Shown here: positions 10,779-20,290 of the stretch, piece by piece
Layout: every line of letters starts with the position of its first letter
Numbering within the stretch: the stretch's first letter is position 1
DNA from: an uncultured beta proteobacterium
GTDB taxonomy: Bacteria; Pseudomonadota; Gammaproteobacteria; Burkholderiales; Burkholderiaceae_C
NCBI GenBank assembly: GCA_903897005.1
Contig: CAITZZ010000150.1
Location: 1 to 48,497 of the forward strand
Direction: 5' to 3'
Length of the DNA stretch: 48,497 bases
The notes under the pieces: model-generated
Database searches by the model: none
Seen by the model: the letters and a program-made list of their open reading frames with translations, nothing else
Told to the model about the DNA's origin: nothing
Made by a program: the position numbers and the translations under genes

Positions 10779-11105
10779 ATGTCAAACATATCAATCAAAG
10801 ACGTGCCCGAGGCCTGGGCCGAAGCCCTGCGCCAGCGCGCTGCGCGCAACCACCGATCGCTGCAAGGCGAGTTGATGGCCATCATTGAGGCAGCGCTTGT
10901 CAACACCGTCCCCATGGTGCCGGTGCCAACGCCGGGCTCACAGGATGTTGTGGTGGGCTACGGCGCAGGGGGTTATCCCATTGTTCGCAAGGGCTGGAAG
11001 ACGGTCCAGCAAGTGGCTGCCGAGTTGCGGGTTTTGTACCCGGAGCCGGTAACAGATGCACCGCTGGGTGTGGACATCATCCGCGAAGACCGTGATTCGC
11101 GATGA
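10779..11105 (+). CDS. FitA/VapB-type ribbon-helix-helix antitoxin
   Basis: MSNISIKDVPEAWAEALRQRAARNHRSLQGELMAIIEAAL; SD cggag; ATGA overlap with toxin. Confidence 0.8.
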   Translation: MSNISIKDVPEAWAEALRQRAARNHRSLQGELMAIIEAALVNTVPMVPVPTPGSQDVVVGYGAGGYPIVRKGWKTVQQVAAELRVLYPEPVTDAPLGVDIIREDRDSR

Positions 11106-11542
11106 GCGGCACTGTACGCTCACTGTTTGTGGCCGAGCCGCCGGCGCAATACCTTCTGCAACCGCCATTGGTGGTCGACTGCAGCACCCTGGCGGGCCTG
11201 GTTTTCAGCGAGCACTGGCGTGACCAGGCGCTTCAGCGAATCGACGGACGCAGTCTGAATGCACCCTGCTTGCTTGACATTGAAATCGCCAGTGTGGCTT
11301 TGAAGAAGAACCGGGGTGGTGATCCAAACCTGGGCGTGGTCGGCATGCAAAACTATGCCACCATGGACATCAAGTTGCACGCCGTCAAGCCGCAAGAGGT
11401 TCTGGCCCTCGCCATCCGTTACCAGCTAAGTGCCTACGACGCGTCCTACCTCTGGCTCGCCGCCGAGCTGAAATGCCCGCTGGCCACCTTTGACGAGAAA
11501 TTGGCTACGGCAGCGCAAGCGCACTTGAGCAGCCTGCCCTGA
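11102..11542 (+). CDS. PIN-domain toxin (VapC/FitB type)
   Basis: VVDCSTLAGLVFSE, LDIEIASVALKK, SAYDASYLWLAAELKCPLATFDEKL. Confidence 0.85.
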   Translation: MSGTVRSLFVAEPPAQYLLQPPLVVDCSTLAGLVFSEHWRDQALQRIDGRSLNAPCLLDIEIASVALKKNRGGDPNLGVVGMQNYATMDIKLHAVKPQEVLALAIRYQLSAYDASYLWLAAELKCPLATFDEKLATAAQAHLSSLP

Positions 11543-11558
11543 AACCCGCAGTCCGGGC

Positions 11559-12647
11559 TCAGGCTTGCACCTGCACTGGCACACGCTGCGCCAGCGCGCA
11601 CATCAACTCGTAGCCCACGGTGCCGGCGCTGTGTGCCACCTCATCAATGCTCAGCAGGGCACCGCCTCTGGCGCGGCCCCACAGCGTCACCTCGCTACCA
11701 AAGCCGGCTTGCGGCAGCGCCGTGAGGTCGACCACCAGCATGTCCATGCTGACACGCCCGATAGTGCTGCTGCGAGCGCCGTCCACCAGAACCGGTGTAC
11801 CGCTTGGGCAGACCCTGGGGTAGCCGTCAGCGTAGCCACAGGCGACGATGCCGATGCGCATGGCTTGCGCGGCGACGAAGGTGGAGCCGTAGCCAACGCT
11901 GTCGCCAGGCATCAGATCCTGGGTGGCGATGATTTTTGCCGTCAGCGTCATGGCGGGCTGCAAGTCCCATTCGGCGGCGCTGTGCTGGGGAAAGTCCGGC
12001 GAACTGCCGTAAATGGCGATGCCCGGGCGCACCCAGTCCGACGCCAACTGGCTGTGGCGCAAGGTGGCAGCGCTGTTGCAGACCGAGCGCTCACCCGGCA
12101 GATCCCTGGTGACAGAAGCAAAGACCGCCATCTGGGAGGCCACGCCACGCTCGCCATCGGCGTCGCTGAAATGCGTGATCAGTGAAATCTCATCGACCTG
12201 CGGCAAGGCGTTCAGCCGTGTCCAGGCGCTGCGGTAGCGCTCGGGTGTGAAGCCAAGCCGGTTCATGCCGGAATTCATTTTCAGAAAAACGCGGTGCGGC
12301 ACATTGGTCTTGTGGCTGGCCAGCATGTCGATCTGCTCGTTGCAGTGCACCGTGTGCCAGAGGTCCAGCCGCGAACACAGTTCGAGGTCGCGCAGCTCAA
12401 AAACACCTTCGAGCAAGAGCACCGGACCGCGCCAGCCCAGGGCGCGAACACGCTGCGCTTCATCCAGATCCAGCAGAGCAAAGCCATCGGCTGCGCGCAA
12501 GCCCTCAAAGGCGTGTTCGATGCCGTGCCCATAGGCATTGGCTTTGACGATGGCCCATAGCCTGGCATCCGCCGTCTGGGCGCGACAGCGCGCCAGATTG
12601 TGACGCAGGGCAGCAGTATGAATGGTGGCAAGGATCGGGCGCGGCAT
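11559..12647 (-). CDS. alr: Alanine racemase
   Basis: LWAIVKANAYGHGIEHA PLP-lysine motif; VSMDMLVVDLTALP; start chosen at MPRPILATIHTAAL. Confidence 0.93.
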   Translation of the reverse strand: MPRPILATIHTAALRHNLARCRAQTADARLWAIVKANAYGHGIEHAFEGLRAADGFALLDLDEAQRVRALGWRGPVLLLEGVFELRDLELCSRLDLWHTVHCNEQIDMLASHKTNVPHRVFLKMNSGMNRLGFTPERYRSAWTRLNALPQVDEISLITHFSDADGERGVASQMAVFASVTRDLPGERSVCNSAATLRHSQLASDWVRPGIAIYGSSPDFPQHSAAEWDLQPAMTLTAKIIATQDLMPGDSVGYGSTFVAAQAMRIGIVACGYADGYPRVCPSGTPVLVDGARSSTIGRVSMDMLVVDLTALPQAGFGSEVTLWGRARGGALLSIDEVAHSAGTVGYELMCALAQRVPVQVQA

Positions 12648-12776
12648 GGTGCTATGGAACTCACGGGACGGTGGTATCGATTTTGACACCTGCAGACGTG
12701 CTATAACCCGGCATCGTTGCAAGACCTCTCAAGAAACAAATAATCCCTCCATCGTGTCAGCCACGCTGACACGCCT

Positions 12777-14069
12777 GTGCAGACAATGAAACGCGGCTTT
12801 TTTATCATCATGTCGGCGCAGTTTTTCAGCTCGCTGGCAGACAACGCCTTGTTTGTTGCGGCGGTTCAGTTACTCCGAACCAGCCAGGCCCCGCAATGGC
12901 AGCAAGCCGCCCTGGTGCCCATGTTCGCGCTGTTCTACGTGATCCTTGCACCCTTTGTTGGTGCCTTTGCCGATTCCATGCCCAAGGGAAAGGTGATGCT
13001 GATCAGCAACTTCATCAAGGTGGCGGGCTGCCTGCTGATGCTGTTTGGCACACACCCCTTGATGGCGTATGCAATTGTGGGTCTGGGTGCCGCCGCCTAT
13101 TCGCCCGCCAAATACGGCATCCTGACCGAGCTCCTGCCAGCCTCCCAACTGGTCAAGGCCAACGGCTGGATTGAGGGGCTGACGATCGCTTCCATCATCT
13201 TGGGCGTTCTGCTGGGCGGCCAGTTGGTCGGGCCGCTGCTCTCGCCCATGCTCATGTCGTTCGATCTCCCGTTTTGTACCACCAGTGTTGATACGGCGCC
13301 CGAGGCCGCTATCAGTGTTCTGATTTTTGTTTACCTGCTGGCTGCCTGGTTCAACACCCATATTCCGCTGACCGGCGTCGAAATGCGCCCGATGCCGCGG
13401 CGCATCTCGTCCCTGTTGCCCGATTTCTGGACCTGCAACGTGCGTCTGTGGCGCGACAAACTGGGTCAGATTTCACTGGCTGCCACGACGCTGATCTGGG
13501 GCGTGGCCGGTAATTTGCGTTTCATCGTTTTGGCCTGGGCCGCCGCCGCACTGGGTTATTCAGTGACGCAGGCTTCGGCTCTGCAGGGGGTGGTGGCGAT
13601 TGGTATGGCGGTGGGCGCCGTGGTGGCTTCGCTGCGCATGCGGCTCGAAGACGGACCGCGCGTGATCACGCTGGGCATCGGCATGGGCTTGCTGATCATC
13701 ATGCTGATTTTCATTACCAACGTCTGGGTTGCTGCGCCGTTCCTGATTCTGCTTGGCGCACTGGGCGGCTTTCTGGTGGTGCCGATGAACGCCTTGCTGC
13801 AGCACCGGGGTCACAATCTGATGGGCGCCGGGCGCTCGATTGCGGTGCAGAATTTCAACGAGCAGGCGTGTATTCTGGCGCTGGGTGCCGCCTACAGCCT
13901 GTCAACCGGTCTGGGCCTGCCGACCTTTGCCGCGATCACCGCCTTTGGCCTGGTGATCGCCGGTTTCATGTGGCTTATCCGGCGTTGGCATCGCCGCAAC
14001 TGCGTCCTGTATCGCACCGAAGTTGAACATCTGCTCGACATTGCCCGCAACGACAAGCTTGAAGGCTGA
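12777..14069 (+). CDS. lplT: Lysophospholipid transporter LplT
   Basis: RGFFIIMSAQFFSSLADNALFVAAVQLL...; AAAYSPAKYGILTELLPASQLVKANGW; adjacent to alr; GTG 12777 or ATG 12786 start. Confidence 0.92.
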   Translation: MQTMKRGFFIIMSAQFFSSLADNALFVAAVQLLRTSQAPQWQQAALVPMFALFYVILAPFVGAFADSMPKGKVMLISNFIKVAGCLLMLFGTHPLMAYAIVGLGAAAYSPAKYGILTELLPASQLVKANGWIEGLTIASIILGVLLGGQLVGPLLSPMLMSFDLPFCTTSVDTAPEAAISVLIFVYLLAAWFNTHIPLTGVEMRPMPRRISSLLPDFWTCNVRLWRDKLGQISLAATTLIWGVAGNLRFIVLAWAAAALGYSVTQASALQGVVAIGMAVGAVVASLRMRLEDGPRVITLGIGMGLLIIMLIFITNVWVAAPFLILLGALGGFLVVPMNALLQHRGHNLMGAGRSIAVQNFNEQACILALGAAYSLSTGLGLPTFAAITAFGLVIAGFMWLIRRWHRRNCVLYRTEVEHLLDIARNDKLEG

Positions 14070-14944
14070 TGTCAAGTCGCGTCCTCGCTGCGGCGGCGCT
14101 GCTTCTTAACGCCTTTGTCTTTGGGTTGTCCTGGTGGCCGTTTCGCGCATTGCAAAGCCAGGGTCTGCATCCGCTGTGGGCTACCAGCATGACCTTAGGT
14201 ATGGCGCTGGTCTGTTTGCTGCTGCTGCGGCCCAAAGCCTGGCGCGGCTTGATCAGCCACCCCCAACTCTGGGGTTTGCTGCTGGCATCGGGCTTGACCA
14301 ACGTCTGCTTCAACTGGGCCATAACGATAGGCGATGTGGTGCGCGTTGTCCTGCTGTTCTATCTGATGCCGGGCTGGGTGGTCTTGCTGGCTTGGCCATT
14401 GTTGGGGGAAAAGCCCAGTCGAGGTTCGATGCTTCGTCTGGCGCTGGCGCTCACCGGTGTCGTGATCATTCTGAAGACGCCAGCTTCGTCCTGGCCGCTC
14501 CCGCAAAGTCTGGCTGACTGGCTGGCATTGGCGGGAGGTTTGTGCTTTGCGCTGACCAACATCCTGTTGCGCAAACTGAACCAGACGCCCCCTGATGGAC
14601 GCATGCTGGCCATGTTTGCCGGCGGTACCCTGATGGCCACTGGCGCCGCGTTGCTGGGCCAGAATTGGGGAGTGGTGACGGCGCTGCCAACGCCCGACTG
14701 GAGTTGGTCGGCGCTGGCACTGATGACCGGCCTGGCGATGCTGGTGGCCAATCTGGCGCTGCAATACGGCGCTGCGCATCTGAATGCCAGTACGACTTCC
14801 ATCATCATGCTGTCAGAAGTGGTCTTTGCCAGTGTTTCCTCGGTACTGCTGGGCAGCGGTGAATTGTCGGTGCGCACCTTGCTGGGTGGAGTCCTTATTG
14901 TTCTTGCGTCATTGCTGTCAGTGCTATCGTTCGGAAAACGCTGA
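14069..14944 (+). CDS. DMT/EamA family transporter
   Basis: 10-TM hydrophobic protein, two EamA-like halves. Confidence 0.85.
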   Translation: MSSRVLAAAALLLNAFVFGLSWWPFRALQSQGLHPLWATSMTLGMALVCLLLLRPKAWRGLISHPQLWGLLLASGLTNVCFNWAITIGDVVRVVLLFYLMPGWVVLLAWPLLGEKPSRGSMLRLALALTGVVIILKTPASSWPLPQSLADWLALAGGLCFALTNILLRKLNQTPPDGRMLAMFAGGTLMATGAALLGQNWGVVTALPTPDWSWSALALMTGLAMLVANLALQYGAAHLNASTTSIIMLSEVVFASVSSVLLGSGELSVRTLLGGVLIVLASLLSVLSFGKR

Positions 14945-14957
14945 GGAGCACTGAGCC

Positions 14958-15443
14958 ATGAGCACTGTTTACGATTTCGAAGCCCTGCAGATCAATGGCA
15001 AATCCGTGCCCCTGAGCCAGTTCAAGGGCAAGGCGATGCTGATCGTCAACACCGCCAGTGCCTGCGGCTTCACGCCGCAGTTTGTGGGTCTGGAAGAACT
15101 GCACAAGGTCTATGGCAAGAAGGGTTTGGTGGTGCTGGGCTTTCCGTGCAACCAGTTTGGCGCGCAGGACAGCGGCTCCAACGGCGAGATCGCCGAGTTC
15201 TGCCAACTGAACTACGGCGTGAGTTTTCCCATGATGGCCAAGATCGATGTCAACGGCGCGACAGCACATCCGCTGTACCAGTGGCTCGCCGCCGAAGCGC
15301 CGGGCCTCTTGGGCAGCAAGTCAATCAAGTGGAACTTCACCAAGTTTCTGCTCGGCAAGGACGGCACTGTGCTCAAGCGCTACGCGCCAACCGATACGCC
15401 AGCCAGCCTGGCCCAGGACATCGAGGCGGCCCTGGCGGCGTGA
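14958..15443 (+). CDS. Glutathione peroxidase
   Basis: MLIVNTASACGFTPQFVGLEELHKVYGKKGLVVLGFPCNQFGAQDSGSN; WNFTKFL. Confidence 0.95.
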   Translation: MSTVYDFEALQINGKSVPLSQFKGKAMLIVNTASACGFTPQFVGLEELHKVYGKKGLVVLGFPCNQFGAQDSGSNGEIAEFCQLNYGVSFPMMAKIDVNGATAHPLYQWLAAEAPGLLGSKSIKWNFTKFLLGKDGTVLKRYAPTDTPASLAQDIEAALAA

Positions 15444-15637
15444 GTCCGTATAAGTGGTGCTCGAACGACTTGTACCACCTTGGTCTGCAATCCAAAAGCA
15501 GCATCTGCTGCACCAATGGCGCTCTTTTCTCGGTCATCATTTCTTGTCGCGGTGCTACAGTGAACCCAGACGCGATTGCGTCCCTCCGCTTACCTCGTTA
15601 AGTGGGAGCCTTATGTTAAACAACCAAGAGGCTCAAT

Positions 15638-15668
15638 ACCCCGGTCATCGTGCCGGGGTTTCTATTTG
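15638..15668 (+). terminator. Rho-independent terminator
   Basis: accccgg-tcatcgtg-ccggggt followed by ttctattt. Confidence 0.7.
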
Positions 15669-15740
15669 ATGGCTGATGCGCGGCGAACTCGGTGGTTCGC
15701 CGTGGCGCAGCAATGAAGACAAGGGTTCTTACTTATTCCC

Positions 15741-16111
15741 ATGTCTTGGATCAATGCCCAAGGCAGCGCATCGGCGCAATATCGCAGTGGGTTTTTCAAG
15801 ACCAGCACGGCCATTGCACTCAAGGATGCCGAGGTCTGCGTCCTGCCGCCTTACTGGCTAACCTTGCCGGGAGGCTCCACGCGCGCGGCTTTTCGCGCAC
15901 AGAACTGAACCTTCCGATGACCCGTGAAGCCATTGGCAGTTACCTTGGAATGAAGATCGAAACCGTGAGCCGGATCTTTACAAGATTGGTGGAGCAGGGC
16001 ATGGTCAAGGTAAACCGGCGCCACGTTCATATTCTCGACCCCGTTGCTCTGATCCGGCGCGTCGGCCAGTTTGAAGCCGTGCCGGCAATGGCCTTACTTT
16101 CATGGTCGTAA
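15741..16111 (+). pseudogene. Degraded FNR-family regulator
   Basis: Frame 1 TAIALKDAEVCVLP (from ATG 15741, stops 15906), another frame GRLHARGFSRTELNLPMTREAIGSYLGMKIETVSRIFTRLVEQGMVKVNRRHVHILD (HTH_CRP); sensor domain and Fe-S cysteines absent. Confidence 0.75.
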
Positions 16112-16250
16112 GGCGTGCCCCGCGGCGTCCTTGACGAGTGAGTTGCCAGCCGCTTTTCTCCGAAGCCGACGATCAGGAGTGAACGTCAGGCAGGGGGAAA
16201 ATCCTGGGCTATCATTGCCGCCGAAGTCGGCGATATTGGAGCGCCGGTAT

Positions 16251-16724
16251 ATGCAAGAATACAAATCCACCATAAACGAAGTTGCCGGCATGTTGCTGGA
16301 GTCCAGTCTGTTTCGCGACTTTCAGACTGTCGATCTTCGATCAGTTGCACGCTATTTTCGCGCTGTGACGATCAACAAGGGTGAGATCATCTTCCACGAA
16401 GGAGATATTGGCACATTCATGTGCGTCGTCAGTGCCGGCAATATTTCCGTCACCAAATTGGATTCGGATGGACAGTCCGTAGAGATCACGATGCTGCGCC
16501 GAGGCCGGGTATTCGGAGAAATGGCGGTGCTTGATGGCGAGTACCGCTCGGCCACATGCGTTGCGGCGCAGGACTGTGTTCTGCTGATCCTGGCAAGAGA
16601 CTCACTGAGCAAGATGGAGTTGGACGTACCAAGTACCGCTGCCAGAGTGATCCGTGCGCTTGCGGTGTCCCTGTCCAGGCGTTTGCGCCTGGCCGACGGC
16701 AAACTTGTAGATCAACAGATCTAG
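16251..16724 (+). CDS. Stand-alone cyclic nucleotide-binding domain protein
   Basis: INKGEIIFHEGDIGTFMCVVSAGNISVT...GRVFGEMAVLDGEYRSATCVA; no HTH. Confidence 0.85.
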   Translation: MQEYKSTINEVAGMLLESSLFRDFQTVDLRSVARYFRAVTINKGEIIFHEGDIGTFMCVVSAGNISVTKLDSDGQSVEITMLRRGRVFGEMAVLDGEYRSATCVAAQDCVLLILARDSLSKMELDVPSTAARVIRALAVSLSRRLRLADGKLVDQQI

Positions 16725-16747
16725 ACCACCGCGCCCGTGCCCCGCAG

Positions 16748-17803
16748 TCAGGTTCGAGCACGCAGCCGCGTTGCGGCTTCGCGCAGGCAAGTTGCCGTGG
16801 TGTCCCAGCCCAGGCAGGCGTCGGTGATCGAGACGCCGTAACGCAGGTCTTGTACCTTGCCCAGTTTCTGATTGCCTTCAAACAGGTTCGATTCCAGCAT
16901 CACGCCCTTGATGGCCTGGTTGCCGTCGACGATCTGGTGCACCACGTCTTTGAGCACCAGCGTTTGCAGCGCGTGGTTCTTGCGCGAGTTGGCGTGGCTG
17001 CAATCGACCACGATGTTGACCGGCAATTTGGATGTTTGCAAGGCGGACTCGGCTTCGGAAACGGCGACCGAGTCGTAGTTCGGCACCGCGCCGCCGCGCA
17101 GGATCAGGTGGCCAAAGGCGTTGCCGCGGGTCTGAGTCACCGCGACCTGGCCGTCGCCGTTGATGCCCAGAAAGGCGTGCGGTTGCGCGGCCGAGAGCAT
17201 CGCGTTCAGGGCCACGTCCAGATTGCCGTCGGTGCCGTTCTTGAAGCCAACCGGGCTCGACAGGCCGCTGGCAAGTTCGCGGTGCGTCTGGCTCTCGGTC
17301 GTGCGCGCGCCAATCGCGCTCCAGGCAATCAGGTCGCCCAGGTACTGCGGAGTGATCGGGTCCAGTGCCTCGGTGCCGCAGGGCAAGCCCAGGTCATTCA
17401 GATCAACCAGCAGACGGCGCGCCACGTGCAGACCCTCGTCAATGCAAAACGAATCGTCCATGTGCGGGTCGTTGATCAGGCCTTTCCAGCCGACGGTGGT
17501 GCGCGGTTTCTCGAAATAGACCCGCATCACGATGAAAAGCTGGTCCGCCAGCTCATCGGCCAGTGCCCTCAGTCGCCGGGCGTATTCCATCGCCGCCACG
17601 GGATCGTGAATCGAGCAGGGACCGACCACCACGAACAGGCGCCGGTCGCGACCGGCCAGAATGCTGGCCATGGTGCGCCGGGCGGCGCTTACGGTCTGCG
17701 TGGCGCGGGGGCTGGCAGGAATGTCGTCGTGCAGTTGCGAAGGCGGCAGCAGCGTGAGCTGCGACAGCACGTTCAGGTTTTCAAGGGCGGTGGGAAAGGG
17801 CAT
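16748..17803 (-). CDS. 3-deoxy-7-phosphoheptulonate synthase (class I DAHP synthase)
   Basis: FVVVGPCSIHDP, RVYFEKPRTTVGWKGLINDPH, SPVGFKNGTDGN, VDCSHANSRKNH. Confidence 0.96.
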   Translation of the reverse strand: MPFPTALENLNVLSQLTLLPPSQLHDDIPASPRATQTVSAARRTMASILAGRDRRLFVVVGPCSIHDPVAAMEYARRLRALADELADQLFIVMRVYFEKPRTTVGWKGLINDPHMDDSFCIDEGLHVARRLLVDLNDLGLPCGTEALDPITPQYLGDLIAWSAIGARTTESQTHRELASGLSSPVGFKNGTDGNLDVALNAMLSAAQPHAFLGINGDGQVAVTQTRGNAFGHLILRGGAVPNYDSVAVSEAESALQTSKLPVNIVVDCSHANSRKNHALQTLVLKDVVHQIVDGNQAIKGVMLESNLFEGNQKLGKVQDLRYGVSITDACLGWDTTATCLREAATRLRART

Positions 17804-17812
17804 GGCCCGATT

Positions 17813-19066
17813 TTAGTTTGCCTGCGCTAGCGCCTCGTCCAGCACTTCGACCCAATGGCGCACCGGGGTGCTGGTGCCGCTTTGCAGGTGCATGATGCAG
17901 CCCATGTTGGCCGACACAATCAGGTCCGGCGCGCTGCCGGCAAAGGTGGCTTGCAGTTGGCCCAGCTTGCGATCACGCAGTTGGTAGGCCAGATCCGGGT
18001 TGATCACCGAGTAGGTGCCGGCCGAGCCGCAGCAAAGATGGGCTTCAGCGCCCGTGACCTTGATGTCAAAACCCAGCGCCTGCAGGTGCTTCTCCACACC
18101 GCCGCGCAATTGCTGGCCGTGCTGCAGGCTGCAGGGCGGATGAAACGCCATCGCACCAGCCTGCGCCACGCTGCGCGCATCGAGCTTGCCGCTCAAACGC
18201 TCGCTGAGCTCGGGCAGCCATTCGCTCAGGTCCTTTGTGAGTGCACTGATGCGCGCCGCTTTGGCTGCATAGAGCGGCTCGTCCTTCAGCAGATGTCCGT
18301 ATTCCTTGACCGTGACGCCGCAGCCCGAAGCGTTCATGATGATGGCCTCAACCCCGTCCTGCACATAGGGCCACCAGGCCTCGATGTTGGCGCGCATCTG
18401 GGCCTTGCCGCCCTGCTGGTCGTTCAGGTGGAATTTCACGGCGCCGCAGCAACCGGCTTTCGGAGCGATCAGACACTGGACGCCGGCGGCGTCGAGTACA
18501 CGCGCGGTGGCGCTGTTGATGTTGGGTGCCATGGCCGGTTGTACGCAGCCCGCCAGCAGCAGCACCTTGCGCGCATGCACCGTGCTCGGCCATGTGCCTG
18601 CATCCTGTTTGGCCGGCACCTTGGCCTTCAGTGCGGCGGGCAGCAGCGGACGAACCAGCTGGCCCAGCTTCATGGCAGGGGCAAACAGCGGCGAAGGGAT
18701 ACCTTCCTTCAAGGCCCAGCGCAGCGCCTGCTCGCCCAAAGGGCGCGGCACTTTGGCTTCCACCAGCTTGCGGCCGATGTCGAGCAACTCGCCGTAGTGC
18801 ACACCGGATGGGCAGGTGCTTTCGCAACTGCGGCAGGTCAGGCAGCGGTCCAGGTGCGCCTGGGTCTTGCGGGTCGGTGTGGCGCCTTCCAGCACCGCTT
18901 TCATCAGGTAAATGCGGCCACGTGGCCCGTCGAGTTCGTCACCGAGCAACTGGTAGGTCGGGCAGGTGGCGGTGCAAAAGCCGCAATGCACGCACTTGCG
19001 CAGAATGGCCGCTGCCGCCTGGCCGTCGGCGCTGTTCTGGTATTCGGGGGCGAGATCGGTATGCAT
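17813..19066 (-). CDS. glcF: Glycolate oxidase iron-sulfur subunit
   Basis: CVHCGFCTATCPTYQ, CLTCRSCESTCPSGVHYG, CCG motifs. Confidence 0.93.
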   Translation of the reverse strand: MHTDLAPEYQNSADGQAAAAILRKCVHCGFCTATCPTYQLLGDELDGPRGRIYLMKAVLEGATPTRKTQAHLDRCLTCRSCESTCPSGVHYGELLDIGRKLVEAKVPRPLGEQALRWALKEGIPSPLFAPAMKLGQLVRPLLPAALKAKVPAKQDAGTWPSTVHARKVLLLAGCVQPAMAPNINSATARVLDAAGVQCLIAPKAGCCGAVKFHLNDQQGGKAQMRANIEAWWPYVQDGVEAIIMNASGCGVTVKEYGHLLKDEPLYAAKAARISALTKDLSEWLPELSERLSGKLDARSVAQAGAMAFHPPCSLQHGQQLRGGVEKHLQALGFDIKVTGAEAHLCCGSAGTYSVINPDLAYQLRDRKLGQLQATFAGSAPDLIVSANMGCIMHLQSGTSTPVRHWVEVLDEALAQAN

Positions 19067-19074
19067 ATAAATGC

Positions 19075-19102
19075 TGTCATTGCGGCCTTGAGCCGCAATC
19101 CA
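19075..19102. repeat. Partial copy of bipartite palindromic intergenic repeat
   Basis: tgtcattgcggccttgagccgcaatcca resembles one arm of the 22910-22965 element. Confidence 0.6.
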
Positions 19103-19114
19103 GCCAAATTTCCT

Positions 19115-20275
19115 CTATAGGTCTATGTACATGCGGCCGCGATTGAAGATGCCGGCCGGGTCGAATTCATGCTTGAGCTGCTTGTGAATCCGGCCCAAGG
19201 CGCTCTGCAAAGGGCTGAAGCGCTGGATCGCCTCCGCGTCAGCGCTGGTTGGAGCGCGGAACAGCGTTGCCGTGCCGCCCACCGCCGCAGCGCACTGGCG
19301 CAGCTGGCCGAGTGCCGACAGGGGCGCCCACAGCCAGCGTTGACCACCATGCCACTCGACGAGGGTGGGAAACGGCAGATCGAGCGCTGGCGCGGTCTGC
19401 GGCACGGACAGGCGCCACAAACCGAGTTCCGGTGCTGGCGCCCGAAAAAAGGGCAGGGTCTGGTCACGACAGGCATTCCAGTCTGGCGCTGCCTGAGCGT
19501 TGTCCATGCGCGCTGCCTCGCCACCCAGCGCCTGCAGGTCGGCGAGCATGCGCGGGCAAGCTGCCTCCACGGCTGCGGCAGCGCCACGCAGGCGCAGATA
19601 CAGATGTCCGCGCGGAGAAGCGGCGCTCGTTTCCATCAGCCAGCAACTGGCGTTCAGGGGCAGGGGTTGAGCACCCCAGCGGTGCAACAGACTCAGGGCC
19701 GTCTGCTGATCCAGGCCAGCGCACATCAGGGTCGCCTCCGCTGGCGCGCGGGGTAGCACTTTAAGTGAGATTTCGGTGAGCACGCCCAGCGTCCCCATGG
19801 CACCCACCATCAGGCGCGAAACGTCGTAGCCAGCAACGTTCTTGATCACCTGGCCACCAAAAGTCAGCAACTCGGCGCGGCCATTGAGCAGCGTCACACC
19901 CAGCACAAATTCGCGCACCGCACCGGCGCTGGCGCGCGCCGGGCCACTCAGGCCCGCTGCCACCATACCGCCGCAGGTGGCCGCGCTGACGTCCGCAGCG
20001 TCACGGCCAAAGCAGGGCGGCTCAAAAGCCAGATGCTGTCCCTTCTCGGCTAACGCAGCCTGCAGTTCCTGCAGCGTGGTGCCAGCCCGCACGGTGACCA
20101 CCAACTCGCTGGGCTCGTAGCTGACGATGCCGCGCCAGGCACTGACGTCGAGCACCTCCCCTTGCAGGGACTGGCCATAAAAGTCCTTGGAGCCGCCAGC
20201 CCGGATGCGCAGCGCCGTGCCGTGCGTCAGCGCTGCGCGAACGCGTTCGGTAATCCGGCGAAGCTCTGAATCCAT
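19115..20275 (-). CDS. glcE: Glycolate oxidase FAD-binding subunit
   Basis: LRIRAGGSKDFYGQ, LVVTVRAGTTLQELQAALAEKGQHLAFEPP; adjacent to glcF. Confidence 0.92.
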   Translation of the reverse strand: MDSELRRITERVRAALTHGTALRIRAGGSKDFYGQSLQGEVLDVSAWRGIVSYEPSELVVTVRAGTTLQELQAALAEKGQHLAFEPPCFGRDAADVSAATCGGMVAAGLSGPARASAGAVREFVLGVTLLNGRAELLTFGGQVIKNVAGYDVSRLMVGAMGTLGVLTEISLKVLPRAPAEATLMCAGLDQQTALSLLHRWGAQPLPLNASCWLMETSAASPRGHLYLRLRGAAAAVEAACPRMLADLQALGGEAARMDNAQAAPDWNACRDQTLPFFRAPAPELGLWRLSVPQTAPALDLPFPTLVEWHGGQRWLWAPLSALGQLRQCAAAVGGTATLFRAPTSADAEAIQRFSPLQSALGRIHKQLKHEFDPAGIFNRGRMYIDL

Positions 20276-20290
20276 GGTGTGAAGTGGTGA

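Noticed and set aside
12753-12773. Hairpin cgtgtcag-ccacg-ctgacacg before lplT, similar to the stem in the 90-bp repeats
   Set aside because: Resemblance limited to a short common stem; not enough to call the same element
15681-15702. 8-bp perfect stem cggcgaac/gttcgccg before the fnr remnant
   Set aside because: No T-tract or positional context; could be a relic operator but unsupported
16556-17830. 424-aa plus-strand ORF opposite DAHP synthase
   Set aside because: Antisense to a clear aromatic biosynthesis gene; low-complexity composition
17855-19120. 421-aa plus-strand ORF opposite glcF
   Set aside because: Antisense artefact; glcF has diagnostic Fe-S motifs
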